The notes: generated from the sequence alone by a model not told the origin. Positions 9,162 through 18,346 are shown, counted from the stretch's first letter. The stretch: 64,000 bases of DNA from Gelidibacter sediminis (GCF_004364975.1 NZ_SOBW01000007.1:992001-1056000), one strand, 5' to 3'. Translations and numbers: made by a program.

Positions 9162-10427
9162 ATGAACGTTGATACTAATATATATTCCCCAAGTATAGCC
9201 GCCGTTGAAGCTGCCGCTAAAAGACTACAAGACGTTGCGGCGGTAACTCCCTTAATTGAAAATTTCCGCTATTCAAAAGAACTTGAGGCAAACATTGTTT
9301 TTAAACGCGAAGATTTACAACAAGTACGTTCCTATAAAATTAGAGGAGCTTATAATAAAATGTCGTCGCTAACGCCTACGCAGGTAGAAAACGGAATAGT
9401 GTGTGCAAGCGCTGGTAATCACGCGCAAGGCGTGGCCCTCTCTTGCAAATTATTGAAAATAAAAGGGACTATTTTCATGCCCTCACCAACTCCAAAACAA
9501 AAGATTGAGCAAGTAACAATGTTTGGTGAAGACTTTATTGAGGTCGTGTTGGTGGGCGATACGTTTGATGATGCCAATAATGCCGCAAAAATGGAATGTG
9601 AGCGTTTGAATAAAACTTTTATCCATCCATTTAATGATGAAAAAGTCATTGAAGGTCAGGCCACGGTAGGTTTAGAACTTATTGATCAGGCACAGCACCC
9701 CATACACTATGTGTTTGTTCCTGTAGGTGGTGGTGGATTATCAGCTGGTTTATCCTCAGTCTTTAAGCAGTTGTCACCAAACACAAAGATTATTGGTGTA
9801 GAACCGAAGGGTGCTCCATCCATGTCCACCTCTTTAAGCAACAAGCGCAATACAGAATTGAAAGAGATCGAAAATTTTGTGGATGGTGCTGCGGTAAAAC
9901 GTGTGGGAGATTTGAATTTTGCTATTTGTCAACAAAATCTACACGAAATGATTACGGTTGATGAAGGTAAAGTTTGTGAAACGATTTTGGATCTTTATAA
10001 CAAAGATGCCATTGTTGTAGAACCTGCCGGTGCCTTGAGTATCGCCGCCTTAGACCAATATGCGGACGAAATAAAAGGTAAAAACGTTATTTGCATTATC
10101 AGCGGCAGTAATAATGACATTACCAGAACTGCTGAAATTAAAGAACGTGCACTATTATATGCTAACTTAAAGCATTATTTCATCGTCAAGTTTCCGCAAC
10201 GTGCGGGTGCATTACGTGAATTTGTGGTAGACATCTTGGGCCCTACTGATGATATTACCTATTTTGAATATACAAAAAAAACAAATCGTGAAAATGGCGC
10301 AGCTGTTGTAGGGGTAGAACTCAAAACATCAGATGATTTAGAGCCGTTAATTACAAAAATGAAACTCCGTAATTTCTATGGGGATTACCTCAACGACAAA
10401 CCCGATTTATTTCAATTTTTAGTTTAA
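9162..10427 (+). CDS. ilvA: threonine ammonia-lyase (threonine dehydratase), biosynthetic short form
   Basis: 421-residue PLP enzyme converting threonine to 2-oxobutyrate, the step that commits carbon to isoleucine. The PLP lysine lies in [13 protein letters not shown] (about residue 64) and the cofactor phosphate loop is [10 protein letters not shown]. The C-terminal ~85 residues (from [18 protein letters not shown]) form a single ACT-like domain. The long E. coli form has two, so allosteric behaviour may differ. It is within the ilv operon, consistent with the Ile-only leader peptides upstream. Confidence 0.94.
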   Translation: MNVDTNIYSPSIAAVEAAAKRLQDVAAVTPLIENFRYSKELEANIVFKREDLQQVRSYKIRGAYNKMSSLTPTQVENGIVCASAGNHAQGVALSCKLLKIKGTIFMPSPTPKQKIEQVTMFGEDFIEVVLVGDTFDDANNAAKMECERLNKTFIHPFNDEKVIEGQATVGLELIDQAQHPIHYVFVPVGGGGLSAGLSSVFKQLSPNTKIIGVEPKGAPSMSTSLSNKRNTELKEIENFVDGAAVKRVGDLNFAICQQNLHEMITVDEGKVCETILDLYNKDAIVVEPAGALSIAALDQYADEIKGKNVICIISGSNNDITRTAEIKERALLYANLKHYFIVKFPQRAGALREFVVDILGPTDDITYFEYTKKTNRENGAAVVGVELKTSDDLEPLITKMKLRNFYGDYLNDKPDLFQFLV

Positions 10428-10437
10428 ATACAACCTT

Positions 10438-12015
10438 ATGAACATTCCAGAGCAGTACCAAATAAAATCATTAATCCACCAAAACAGCTATTTGGTTGAT
10501 GGCGAATTAAGGCCCTGGTCTGGAGAAACCTCAGAGGTGTATTCTACAATATCCTCAACGCCTAACTATGCTCCAACCTTACTGGGCACCATTCCTACTT
10601 TAGGAGAAAAAGAAGCTTTGGAAGCCATGGATGCCGCGGTTAACGCCTATAATAAAGGTCAAGGTTTATGGCCTACTATGAAGGTGAAAGACCGCATTGC
10701 TTGCATGGAAAAGTTTGTGGCCCAAATGAAAACCAAGCGTGATGCCATCGTGAAATTGTTGATGTGGGAAATTGGAAAATCCCTACCAGATTCAGAAAAG
10801 GAATTTGATAGAACCGTGGATTACATCTACGACACCATTGAAGAATACAAACAATTGGATAGAGACAACGCCAAGTTTGAAAAAAATGAGGGTGTGTATG
10901 CCCATATCCGCAGAGGTCCATTGGGTGTGGTATTGTGTTTAGGGCCTTATAATTATCCTCTAAACGAAACCTTTGCCCTATTGATCCCAGCATTAATCAT
11001 GGGTAACACCGCCATTTTTAAACCTGCCAAGTTTGGAGTTTTGTTGATATCGCCTTTGTTGGAAGCGTTTCAAAGCAGTTTCCCTAAAGGTGTGGTCAAC
11101 ATCATTTACGGTCGCGGTCGAACGGTTGCTACCCCAATCATGCAATCTGGAAAGGTTGATGTATTAGCGCTTATCGGCAATAGCAAATCGGCCAATGCCT
11201 TGCAAAACGAACATCCTAAAAGCAACCGTCTTCGTTTGGTATTAGGTTTAGAAGCAAAAAACCCTGCGATTGTACTAAAAGATGCCGATTTAGATTTGGC
11301 TATTGACGAGTGTATTGCCGGTACGACCTCTTTTAACGGACAACGTTGTACAGCGCTTAAAATAGTCTACGTACATGAAGACATTGTAGACGAATTTAAT
11401 AAGCGTTTTGCTACCAGAGTCGATGCTTTAAAATTTGGAAATCCGTGGGAATCTGGCGTGAAATTAACCCCTTTACCAGAACCTGATAAACCGCAATACA
11501 TACAAGAATTAATTGATGATGCGCTTGCTAAAGGTGCTACCATATTAAATGAAAAAGGCGGCGAAACCACGGAAAATTATATTTTCCCTGCAGTGCTATA
11601 TCCTGTAAACAAAGACATGCGTGTGTTTCAGGAAGAACAATTTGGACCTGTGATTCCTGTACTGTCATTTAAAGATATTGACGAACCACTAGATGACATG
11701 GCAGAGTCCAATTACGGACAGCAAGTGAGTTTGTTTGGAAGTGACATTAAAACCCTGGCGCCGCTAATTGACACGTTGGTAAACTTGGTGTGTAGAGTTA
11801 ATTTAAATAGCTCTTGCCAACGCGGACCTGACGTGTATCCTTTTACAGGCCGAAAAGATTCTGCGGTGGCCACTTTAAGTGTCCATGATGCCTTGCGGTC
11901 TTTTTCTATCAGAACTTTCGTGGCTTCCAAAGACAATGCCTACAACAATGCCATTTTAAATAACCTATTAGATAGTAAAGCTTCAAATTTTGTAAGCACA
12001 GATTACATACTTTAA
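10438..12015 (+). CDS. gapN: NADP-dependent aldehyde dehydrogenase, GapN-like (non-phosphorylating GAPDH)
   Basis: 525-residue aldehyde dehydrogenase-superfamily protein. Catalytic residues are visible: C304 ([10 protein letters not shown]), E272 (VLGLEAKNP) and N172 ([10 protein letters not shown]). The overall sequence resembles the GapN branch, which oxidises glyceraldehyde-3-phosphate to 3-phosphoglycerate with NADP, bypassing ATP formation. It starts 10 bp after ilvA, so it is probably co-transcribed. A plausible role is NADPH supply for IlvC and GltBD, but that is inference. The superfamily is certain; the GapN substrate is likely rather than proven from sequence. Confidence 0.85.
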   Translation: MNIPEQYQIKSLIHQNSYLVDGELRPWSGETSEVYSTISSTPNYAPTLLGTIPTLGEKEALEAMDAAVNAYNKGQGLWPTMKVKDRIACMEKFVAQMKTKRDAIVKLLMWEIGKSLPDSEKEFDRTVDYIYDTIEEYKQLDRDNAKFEKNEGVYAHIRRGPLGVVLCLGPYNYPLNETFALLIPALIMGNTAIFKPAKFGVLLISPLLEAFQSSFPKGVVNIIYGRGRTVATPIMQSGKVDVLALIGNSKSANALQNEHPKSNRLRLVLGLEAKNPAIVLKDADLDLAIDECIAGTTSFNGQRCTALKIVYVHEDIVDEFNKRFATRVDALKFGNPWESGVKLTPLPEPDKPQYIQELIDDALAKGATILNEKGGETTENYIFPAVLYPVNKDMRVFQEEQFGPVIPVLSFKDIDEPLDDMAESNYGQQVSLFGSDIKTLAPLIDTLVNLVCRVNLNSSCQRGPDVYPFTGRKDSAVATLSVHDALRSFSIRTFVASKDNAYNNAILNNLLDSKASNFVSTDYIL

Positions 12016-12032
12016 AAAAAGTTAAAATTAAA

Positions 12033-12061
12033 TTGAGTTGTAAAATAAAATGTTACTTTTG
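12033..12061 (+). promoter_or_regulatory. promoter of the arginine operon leader
   Basis: TACTTTTG (12054-12061) exactly matches the Bacteroidota -7 consensus TAnnTTTG. A TTG at 12033-12035, 18 nt upstream, fits the -33 element. Transcription would begin at about 12066, just ahead of the Arg-rich leader ORF. Confidence 0.7.
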
Positions 12062-12074
12062 ACCCATGTTTATA

Positions 12075-12137
12075 ATGAAAAATAAAATACGTCCATCTAG
12101 TCCCGCACGCATGTTGCGCAGACGCTGTGCATTCTAA
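12075..12137 (+). CDS. arg leader peptide (Arg-rich, putative attenuator)
   Basis: A 20-codon ORF encodes MKNKIRPSSPARMLRRRCAF, with five Arg codons (cgt, cgc, cgc, aga, cgc), three of them consecutive. It starts about 9 nt after the predicted transcription start; an in-frame ATG at 12066 would add three residues. It is followed ~150 nt later by a terminator hairpin and then by the arginine operon. This matches the logic of a ribosome-stalling attenuator sensing Arg-tRNA. The stop codon is farther from the antiterminator than in the ilv leaders, so the folding path is less clear. Confidence 0.72.
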   Translation: MKNKIRPSSPARMLRRRCAF

Positions 12138-12217
12138 TCTAAAAAAGAGTCGCTAACGTATATTTATTTTTTACACCTTGATCAAATCATCACACATATT
12201 TTCCTCCTCAAATACAG

Positions 12218-12233
12218 TTGTTACAAATAACAA
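12218..12233 (+). promoter_or_regulatory. small hairpin in the arg leader RNA
   Basis: TTGTTA, loop CAAA, TAACAA forms a perfect 6-bp stem between the Arg-rich leader ORF and the terminator. It may act as a pause site or spacer structure in attenuation; function is inferred from position only. Confidence 0.4.
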
Positions 12234-12257
12234 TCGTGTCAGGACAAGTCATTTTCT

Positions 12258-12319
12258 GTTCCGCCGCCCTTAAGGGTGCGCTTTATTTTGGGAACTTAGG
12301 TGAGTCCGGTTCCGTTTTT
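12258..12319 (+). terminator. arg operon attenuator: terminator with competing antiterminator
   Basis: GGAAC (12291-12295) can pair with GTTCC (12309-12313), and the second arm is followed by G and a T5 run (12315-12319), an intrinsic terminator. The same GGAAC is complementary to an upstream GTTCC (12258-12262), which would form a mutually exclusive antiterminator enclosing the CCCTTAAGGG palindrome. The stems are short (5-6 bp, with weak extra GG/CC pairing), so the call is weaker than for the ilv attenuators. Confidence 0.6.
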
Positions 12320-12364
12320 CCGACAACATATCTTTAATTTTTTTTAATCTAAATATCAACAACA

Positions 12365-12982
12365 ATGGACATTGTTATTGCTAATAAATCTCATGCAATT
12401 TATGCACAGATCATTTGCGACACCATTGCCGAATCTGCTAAAGTAAGAGGTACGGGTATTGCAAAACGAACCCCTGAGTACATCATTACAAAAATGGAAA
12501 ACGGGAATGCCGTTATCGCATTAGATGGCGACACCTTTGCGGGCTTTTGTTATATTGAAGCGTGGAGCCACGGTAAATTTGTGGCTAATTCCGGATTGAT
12601 TGTACATCCAGACTATAGAGAGCAGGGCTTAGCCAAGAAAATCAAAGCGCGTATTTTTCAGCATTCACGAGAGAAGTTTCCAGATTCAAAAGTATTCAGT
12701 ATTACTACGGGATTGGCTGTTATGAAAATGAATAGTGAATTGGGCTATAAACCCGTCACGTTTTCAGAATTAACAGACGATCAAAGTTTCTGGAACGGCT
12801 GTCAAACTTGCAAAAATTATGATGTATTGCAACGTACAGAGCAGAAAATGTGCTTGTGTACAGGGATGCTCTACGATCCGAAAGCAAAAGACAGCAACGA
12901 ACCTCAACATATAAAAACCAAAACATTTCAAAGATTAAAGCAAATCAAACAGGCTTTGTTTTTAAAAAAAGATAAATCATGA
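12365..12982 (+). CDS. GNAT-family N-acyltransferase heading the arginine operon (candidate N-acylglutamate synthase)
   Basis: 205-residue GNAT protein. The acyl-CoA loop region is VHPDYREQGLAKKIKARIF (about residues 80-98), followed by the family's last strand and helix at SELGYKPVTF. The C-terminal third has four cysteines, CQTC and, 15 residues later, CLC, plus a basic tail (FQRLKQIKQALFLKKDK). It overlaps argG by 4 bp (ATGA). The operon has no argJ or classical argA, so this is the best candidate for the enzyme that acylates glutamate. The acyl donor (acetyl- or succinyl-CoA) cannot be told from sequence. The CxxC/CxC pattern suggests a metal site not typical of GNATs. Confidence 0.8.
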   Translation: MDIVIANKSHAIYAQIICDTIAESAKVRGTGIAKRTPEYIITKMENGNAVIALDGDTFAGFCYIEAWSHGKFVANSGLIVHPDYREQGLAKKIKARIFQHSREKFPDSKVFSITTGLAVMKMNSELGYKPVTFSELTDDQSFWNGCQTCKNYDVLQRTEQKMCLCTGMLYDPKAKDSNEPQHIKTKTFQRLKQIKQALFLKKDKS

Positions 12983-14169
12983 GCAAAAAATTAGTTTTAG
13001 CCTATAGCGGCGGATTGGATACTTCGTATTGTGCGGTACATTTAAGTAAGGATTTGGGTTATGAAGTTCACGCTGTAAGTGTGAATACAGGCGGATTTAC
13101 ATCTGAAGAAATCAGTACTATTGAATCAAATGCCTACAAAATGGGCGTTTCTACCTATAAAAATTTAGATGCCGTAGCCTCATATTACAATAAAGTGATC
13201 AAGTATTTGATCTATGGCAATGTATTGAAAAACAATACCTATCCTTTATCAGTAAGTGCGGAACGTATTATTCAAGCCATAGAAATTGTTGAATACGCTA
13301 AAAGTATCGATGCGCAGTATATTGCTCACGGTAGTACTGGTGCAGGAAATGACCAGGTAAGATTTGATATGATTTTCCAAACCTTGGCACCTCATATTGA
13401 AATCATCACCCCAATTAGAGATTTGAAATTATCTAGACAGGAAGAAATCGATTACCTCAAAAAGAACGGTGTGGATATGTCTTGGGAAAAAGCTAAATAC
13501 TCCGTCAATAAAGGGCTTTGGGGAACAAGCGTTGGTGGTGAAGAAACCTTAACTTCAGAAAAATCATTACCAGAACACGCGTACCCATCACAATTGACCA
13601 AAGAAGGCGAAGAAAAAGTCACCTTAACTTTTAAAAATGGACAATTTACAGCGCTAAATGGCAATTCTGATGCGCCAGAAAAAAATATTGAAGCCTTAAA
13701 TAAAATTGCATCTGCGTACGCTATTGGGCGTGACATTCACGTTGGAGATACTATTGTAGGTATTAAAGGCCGTGTAGGTTTTGAAGCTGCAGCAGCATTG
13801 ATCACCATTAAAGCGCACCATTTATTGGAAAAGCACACGCTTACCAAATGGCAGTTGCAACATAAGGAGTACCTCTCTAGCTTCTACGGCATGCATTTAC
13901 ACGAAGGTCAATATTTAGACCCTGTTATGCGCAACATTGAGGCGTTTTTGGAAAGTAGCCAGAAAAATGTTTCTGGAGATGTTATAGTGACCTTAAAACC
14001 GTATCATTTTATGTTAGACGGTATCAGCTCTGATCATGATTTGATGAATGCGAAATTTGGAAGTTATGGCGAGCTCAACAAAGGATGGACCGCAGATGAA
14101 GCCAAAGGATTTATTAAAATCGTTGGGAATCAAAATAAAATTTATCACCAAGTAAATTCAGAATCATGA
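12979..14169 (+). CDS. argG: argininosuccinate synthase
   Basis: 396-residue ATP-dependent ligase joining citrulline and aspartate. The N-terminal ATP-pyrophosphatase P-loop is LAYSGGLDTSYC (residues ~8-19), and GSTGAGNDQVRFD marks the citrulline/aspartate-binding region. Length is normal. It overlaps both the preceding GNAT gene and argC by 4 bp, indicating tight translational coupling. Confidence 0.97.
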   Translation: MSKKLVLAYSGGLDTSYCAVHLSKDLGYEVHAVSVNTGGFTSEEISTIESNAYKMGVSTYKNLDAVASYYNKVIKYLIYGNVLKNNTYPLSVSAERIIQAIEIVEYAKSIDAQYIAHGSTGAGNDQVRFDMIFQTLAPHIEIITPIRDLKLSRQEEIDYLKKNGVDMSWEKAKYSVNKGLWGTSVGGEETLTSEKSLPEHAYPSQLTKEGEEKVTLTFKNGQFTALNGNSDAPEKNIEALNKIASAYAIGRDIHVGDTIVGIKGRVGFEAAAALITIKAHHLLEKHTLTKWQLQHKEYLSSFYGMHLHEGQYLDPVMRNIEAFLESSQKNVSGDVIVTLKPYHFMLDGISSDHDLMNAKFGSYGELNKGWTADEAKGFIKIVGNQNKIYHQVNSES

Positions 14170-15143
14170 TAGACGTTGGTATTATTGGAGGTGCAGGTTA
14201 TACGGCGGGCGAATTAATCCGTTTGCTCCTCAACCATCCAAAAACAAACCTTAATTTTATTTACAGCACCTCAAACGCCGGAAATAAAATTCACAAGGTG
14301 CATCAAGATTTAGTGGGCAGTACAGATTTAGAGTTCTCTAGCACCATTAATCCTGAGGTTGACGTTTTATTTTTGTGCTTGGGGCACGGTAATTCGAAAG
14401 CGTTTTTAGAGAGTCATAGCTTTTCGTCTAAAACTAAAATCATCGATTTAAGCAATGATTTTAGACTGGAAGCGGATCGTGATTTTCAAGGCAATCATTT
14501 TGTTTACGGATTGCCAGAATTGCATAAGGAAACCATCAAAAAAGCCAACTTTATCGCGAATCCGGGGTGTTTTGCAACGGCCATTCAATTGGCGCTTTTG
14601 CCTTTAGCCGCTTTTCAATTATTAAAAAGTGATGTGCATGTTAACGCCGTTACGGGATCAACAGGCGCTGGCACGTCGCTGTCTGAAACCACCCATTTCA
14701 CTTATCGCGATAATAATTTTTCACATTATAAAGCGTTCACCCATCAACATTTGGGAGAAATCAATGAGCGCATCCAAGACTTACAGAAAAAGTCTACATC
14801 TGAGGTCATTTTTGTACCTAACCGAGGGAATTTTTCGAGAGGTATTTTTGCCACCGCATACACTGATTTTGAAGGCAGTTTAGACGATGCAAAAACCTTG
14901 TATAAAACCTATTATCAAGATGCGGCATTTACAGTAATTTCTGATGAAGACATCCATTTAAAACAAGTGGTCAACACTAATAAATGCATACTTCATTTGC
15001 ACAAACACAACAATAAACTTTTGATAACGAGCATTATTGACAATTTGCTGAAAGGCGCTTCAGGTCAGGCCATTCAAAACATGAATTTGATGTTTGGTTT
15101 TGAAGAAACCGAGGGATTGCGATTAAAGGCTAATTATTTTTAA
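14166..15143 (+). CDS. argC: N-acetyl-gamma-glutamyl-phosphate reductase
   Basis: 325-residue NADPH-dependent reductase that converts the acylglutamyl phosphate made by ArgB into the semialdehyde. The N-terminal Rossmann motif GIIGGAGYTAGELIRLL and the catalytic cysteine C135 in ANPGCFATA are visible. It overlaps argG by 4 bp. The 144-bp gap after it holds a copy of the dispersed 'attcgtgtattcgtgg' repeat (around 15188-15205) and is otherwise unremarkable. Confidence 0.96.
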   Translation: MIDVGIIGGAGYTAGELIRLLLNHPKTNLNFIYSTSNAGNKIHKVHQDLVGSTDLEFSSTINPEVDVLFLCLGHGNSKAFLESHSFSSKTKIIDLSNDFRLEADRDFQGNHFVYGLPELHKETIKKANFIANPGCFATAIQLALLPLAAFQLLKSDVHVNAVTGSTGAGTSLSETTHFTYRDNNFSHYKAFTHQHLGEINERIQDLQKKSTSEVIFVPNRGNFSRGIFATAYTDFEGSLDDAKTLYKTYYQDAAFTVISDEDIHLKQVVNTNKCILHLHKHNNKLLITSIIDNLLKGASGQAIQNMNLMFGFEETEGLRLKANYF

Positions 15144-15287
15144 TCAATTCAGAAGCCATTCAGGTTTGAGAATAAATACTATAAAAACATTCGTGTATTC
15201 GTGGCAAAAAAACAAGAAATAACTCAAAGTTGAATTAATAAGATACCCGCCAATTCATATGAAGCGGCGTCGAAATACGGTCATAAA

Positions 15288-16088
15288 ATGAAAATAGCAA
15301 TCATCGGTACAGGAAATTTAGGCAAGTCCATCGCCAAAGGGTTAATCACCACTAATGCGATTACCACTTTATACCTGTCCAAAAGAAATACAGACAGCAT
15401 CGCAGAATTTGAAGGTTATAAAAATGTTTTTATAACTTCAGATAATGGGGAAGCTGTTAAAAATTCTGATATTCTGATTTTAGCCGTTCAGCCTGCACAT
15501 TTAGAACATGTATTGCAGGATATCGCTGGACTCATCACTGAAAAACATGTGGTCATTTCAACGGTTACCGGATTTCTAATTCCTAAAATTGAAGAAATTA
15601 TTGGCCCAGATCAGTTTATCATCAGAGCGATGCCAAATACGGCAATCGCCGTTGGGAAATCGATGACCTGTATTTGTAGCAATACATTGGGCGCAAAACG
15701 CATTAAGATAGCACAGGCAATATTTAACCGCTTAGGACATTCTTTGGTGATTCCTGAGTCTCAAATGCAAGCCGCAACAGTCATATGTGCTAGCGGGATT
15801 GCTTTTTGGATGCGATTGATTCGCGCCAGCACCCAAGCAGCCATTCAATTAGGATTCGATGCAAAAGAAGCTCAAGAATTGGCGATGTATACCAGTGAAG
15901 GTGCCGCAAATTTATTAATCGCCAACGGACATCATCCTGAAGAAGAAATTGACCGAGTCACCACACCTCAAGGTTGCACCATAGAAGGGTTGAATGAAAT
16001 GGAACATAAAGGCTTGAGTTCTTCACTAATCCACGGCATGATTGCATCCTACAATAAAATAAGTAACATTAAAAAAGAACAACTATGA
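15288..16088 (+). CDS. proC: pyrroline-5-carboxylate reductase
   Basis: 266-residue NAD(P)H-dependent reductase of the last step of proline synthesis. The N-terminal Rossmann motif is IAIIGTGNLGKSIAKGL, and the family C-terminal block appears as TPQGCTIEGLNEMEHKGLSSSL (about residues 225-246), here in two parts. It sits inside the arginine operon between argC and argD, overlapping argD by 4 bp. Placing a proline enzyme here may coordinate use of glutamate-derived semialdehyde between the two pathways. Confidence 0.93.
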   Translation: MKIAIIGTGNLGKSIAKGLITTNAITTLYLSKRNTDSIAEFEGYKNVFITSDNGEAVKNSDILILAVQPAHLEHVLQDIAGLITEKHVVISTVTGFLIPKIEEIIGPDQFIIRAMPNTAIAVGKSMTCICSNTLGAKRIKIAQAIFNRLGHSLVIPESQMQAATVICASGIAFWMRLIRASTQAAIQLGFDAKEAQELAMYTSEGAANLLIANGHHPEEEIDRVTTPQGCTIEGLNEMEHKGLSSSLIHGMIASYNKISNIKKEQL

Positions 16089-17230
16089 GTTTATTTAATG
16101 TCTATCCGCTTTTTGATATCACGCCAGTGCGTGCAAAAGACCTCGCGGTTTATGACGATAAAGGTGTGGAGTATTTAGATTTATACGGCGGTCATGCGGT
16201 TATTTCTATTGGACATTCCCACCCCACCTATGTGTCAGCCATTTCTGATCAAGTAAAAAACTTGGGGTTTTATAGCAATGCGATTCAAAATCCGCTACAA
16301 CAATCTCTAGCGTCTGAACTTGAACGCATCTCCGGTTGTCAAGACTATCAGTTATTTTTATGTAATTCGGGCGCTGAAGCCAACGAAAATGCATTAAAAC
16401 TCGCTTCTTTTCACACCGGAAAAAAGAATGTCGTGGCGTTTAAAAATTCGTTCCACGGACGTACCTCAGCGGCTGTTGCGGCTACGGATGACCCTAAAAT
16501 TGTGGCGCCGTTAAACGCGCAACAACATGTGGACTTTGTAGCATTGGGCGACTTGGCAGCGGTTGAAACTATTTTAAAAAAAGGAGAAACCTGTGCTGTG
16601 ATTATCGAATGTATTCAAGGCGTGGGTGGTTTAGATGAAAGTACTCCGGAATTTTACATCGGTCTTGAAAAACTTTGTAAATCGTATAAGGTCATGCTGA
16701 TTGCCGATGAGGTACAGTCCGGATTTGGAAGAACTGGCGATTTCTTTGCCTTTCAAAAATACGGTTGGACTCCAGATATTATTGCGATGGCAAAAGGAAT
16801 GGGCAACGGCTTCCCAATTGGCGGAATTTTAATCCACCCAAACATTAAAGCATCCTTTGGATTATTAGGGACCACTTTTGGAGGGAACCATTTAGCCTGT
16901 GCAGCCTCTTTAGCGGTTTTGAAAGTTTTAGAATCGGAAAAATTAATGGCAAATGCCGATGAAATGTCAGGCTATTTTATTCAGAAATCGCAGAATTTAC
17001 CGCATTTAAAAACGGTAAAAGGCCGCGGGTTAATGTTAGGTTTAGAATTTGACTTTTCGGTAGCAGAGCTGCGTAAAAGCCTCATCCATAAGCATAAGAT
17101 ATTTACCGGAAGTGCCAAAAACCCGAACTTAATCAGGATTCTTCCACCATTAACCATTCAAAAAAAACATATCGATTTGTTTTTTGAAGCCTTAAAACAG
17201 GAGTTATTATTAATGAATGGTGGACAGTAA
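16085..17230 (+). CDS. argD: acylornithine aminotransferase
   Basis: 381-residue class-III PLP aminotransferase making N-acylornithine from the ArgC product with glutamate as donor. Visible motifs are the PLP phosphate region NSGAEANENALKLA, the aspartate LIADEVQSGFGRTG and the Schiff-base lysine in IIAMAKGMGNGFPIGG. Acetyl- and succinyl-ornithine activities are not distinguishable by motif; the operon context fixes the biosynthetic role. Overlaps proC by 4 bp. Confidence 0.93.
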   Translation: MSLFNVYPLFDITPVRAKDLAVYDDKGVEYLDLYGGHAVISIGHSHPTYVSAISDQVKNLGFYSNAIQNPLQQSLASELERISGCQDYQLFLCNSGAEANENALKLASFHTGKKNVVAFKNSFHGRTSAAVAATDDPKIVAPLNAQQHVDFVALGDLAAVETILKKGETCAVIIECIQGVGGLDESTPEFYIGLEKLCKSYKVMLIADEVQSGFGRTGDFFAFQKYGWTPDIIAMAKGMGNGFPIGGILIHPNIKASFGLLGTTFGGNHLACAASLAVLKVLESEKLMANADEMSGYFIQKSQNLPHLKTVKGRGLMLGLEFDFSVAELRKSLIHKHKIFTGSAKNPNLIRILPPLTIQKKHIDLFFEALKQELLLMNGGQ

Positions 17231-17234
17231 TTTC

Positions 17235-17267
17235 AAACCTCACAGGTTTTCAAAACCTGTGAGGTTT
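17235..17267. repeat. perfect 16-bp-arm palindrome
   Basis: AAACCTCACAGGTTTT (17235-17250), one C, then its exact complement to 17267. It lies in the 67-bp gap between argD and argF. A related copy is at 18243-18284. It would form a strong hairpin in either strand's RNA, without a proper T run. It looks like a dispersed palindromic element rather than a gene-specific terminator. Confidence 0.8.
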
Positions 17268-17297
17268 AAGAAAACATAATTGAAAAATAAATTTCTG

Positions 17298-18233
17298 ATG
17301 AAAAAATATACCGAAATAAAAGATATTTCCAACATATCTGAAATGATTAAGGAAGCGATTTTACTCAAAATGCAACCTTTAGAATTTTCGGAATTAGGAA
17401 AACACAAAACCTTAGTCATGTTGTTCTTCAACTCGAGTTTAAGAACCCGACTAAGCACTGAAAAAGCAGCACGTAACTTAGGAATGCATGTGAGCATACT
17501 GAACGTCAACGACGCTTGGAATATAGAATTTGAAGATGGCAGCATTATGAATGCCGGTAGTTCAGAACACATCAAGGAAGCGGCGCAAGTTATTTCGCAG
17601 TATGCGGATATTATCGCGGTGCGCGCCTTCCCTAGCCTAACGGATAAAGAAAAGGATGCTTCAGAATTTATCCTTAAAAGTTTTATAAAATACGCCACAG
17701 TGCCAATCGTCAATATGGAAAGTGCCACCGCACATCCGTTGCAAGCCTTGGCAGACGCGATTACCATTACAGAGCTTTCTGAGACCCGTAAACCTAAAGT
17801 GGTGTTGTCTTGGGCGCCACACCCAAAAGCGTTGCCTCAGGCTGTTGCAAATTCGTTTGTGGAAATGATGCAAACCATGGACGTAGATTTGACCATCACC
17901 CATCCAAAAGGTTATGAACTCGATGCCAACATCACCAAAAACACGCCAATTAATCACAATCAGGAGGACGCACTAAAAGATGCTGATTTTGTCTATGTGA
18001 AAAACTGGAGCAATTATAAAGATTATGGTAAGGTCTTAAACGAAGATCCGAAGTGGATGATGACCCAGGAAAAATTGGGCAAGGCTAAGTTTATGCACTG
18101 CCTACCGGTAAGACGAAATGTAGTGGTAGAAGACGCGGTTTTGGATGGCGATCAATCTGTGGTCATCAATCAAGCCAATAACAGAACCTTTGCGGCGCAA
18201 GTGGTATTGAAAAACATATTGGAAAATTTATAA
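17298..18233 (+). CDS. argF': N-acylornithine carbamoyltransferase (acetyl- or succinyl-ornithine type)
   Basis: 311 residues from the ATG at 17298; a TTG at 17280 would add six residues next to a palindromic repeat and is less likely. The carbamoyl-phosphate loop is NSSLRTRLS (about 45-53) and the second substrate block is WAPHPKALPQAVANS (172-186). HCLP near the C-terminus completes the family pattern. The sequence matches the acylornithine branch known from Bacteroides (succinyl) and Xanthomonas (acetyl), not classical ornithine carbamoyltransferase. At the position that, from memory, is Pro90 in the succinyl enzyme and Glu92 in the acetyl enzyme, this protein has Ser89 (AGSSEHIKEA). The exact substrate is therefore open. 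Confidence 0.88.
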   Translation: MKKYTEIKDISNISEMIKEAILLKMQPLEFSELGKHKTLVMLFFNSSLRTRLSTEKAARNLGMHVSILNVNDAWNIEFEDGSIMNAGSSEHIKEAAQVISQYADIIAVRAFPSLTDKEKDASEFILKSFIKYATVPIVNMESATAHPLQALADAITITELSETRKPKVVLSWAPHPKALPQAVANSFVEMMQTMDVDLTITHPKGYELDANITKNTPINHNQEDALKDADFVYVKNWSNYKDYGKVLNEDPKWMMTQEKLGKAKFMHCLPVRRNVVVEDAVLDGDQSVVINQANNRTFAAQVVLKNILENL

Positions 18234-18242
18234 ATTTTTAGA

Positions 18243-18284
18243 GGCCTCACAGTCCCGTATTTTCGGGATGAAACCTGTGAGGTC
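18243..18284. repeat. nested palindrome downstream of argF
   Basis: Outer arms CCTCACAG (18245-18252) and CTGTGAGG (18275-18282) enclose an inner TCCCG (18253-18257) / CGGGA (18264-18268) hairpin. The outer arms are the same sequence as the palindrome at 17235-17267, so this looks like a copy with a second hairpin inserted in it. The two copies bracket argF. Confidence 0.7.
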
Positions 18285-18314
18285 TTGGAAGAAAAAAAAA
18301 TTCGCTGGAGTTCA

Positions 18315-18336
18315 TCTTGAGCGAAGTCGAAAGACA
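18315..18336. repeat. dispersed 22-bp repeat, copy 1
   Basis: This stretch around CTTGAGCGAAGTCGAAAG matches 21 of 22 bases with the reverse complement of 23515-23536 in the leuC-leuD gap. It sits directly upstream of argB, and the in-frame TTG within it explains a spurious N-terminal extension of that gene. Confidence 0.75.
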
Positions 18337-18346
18337 CGGGCATGGC

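Noticed and set aside
17235-17267. Palindrome between argD and argF as an intrinsic terminator
   Set aside because: No adequate T run after the stem and a related copy follows argF. It behaves like a dispersed repeat, and termination here would cut the arginine operon in half.
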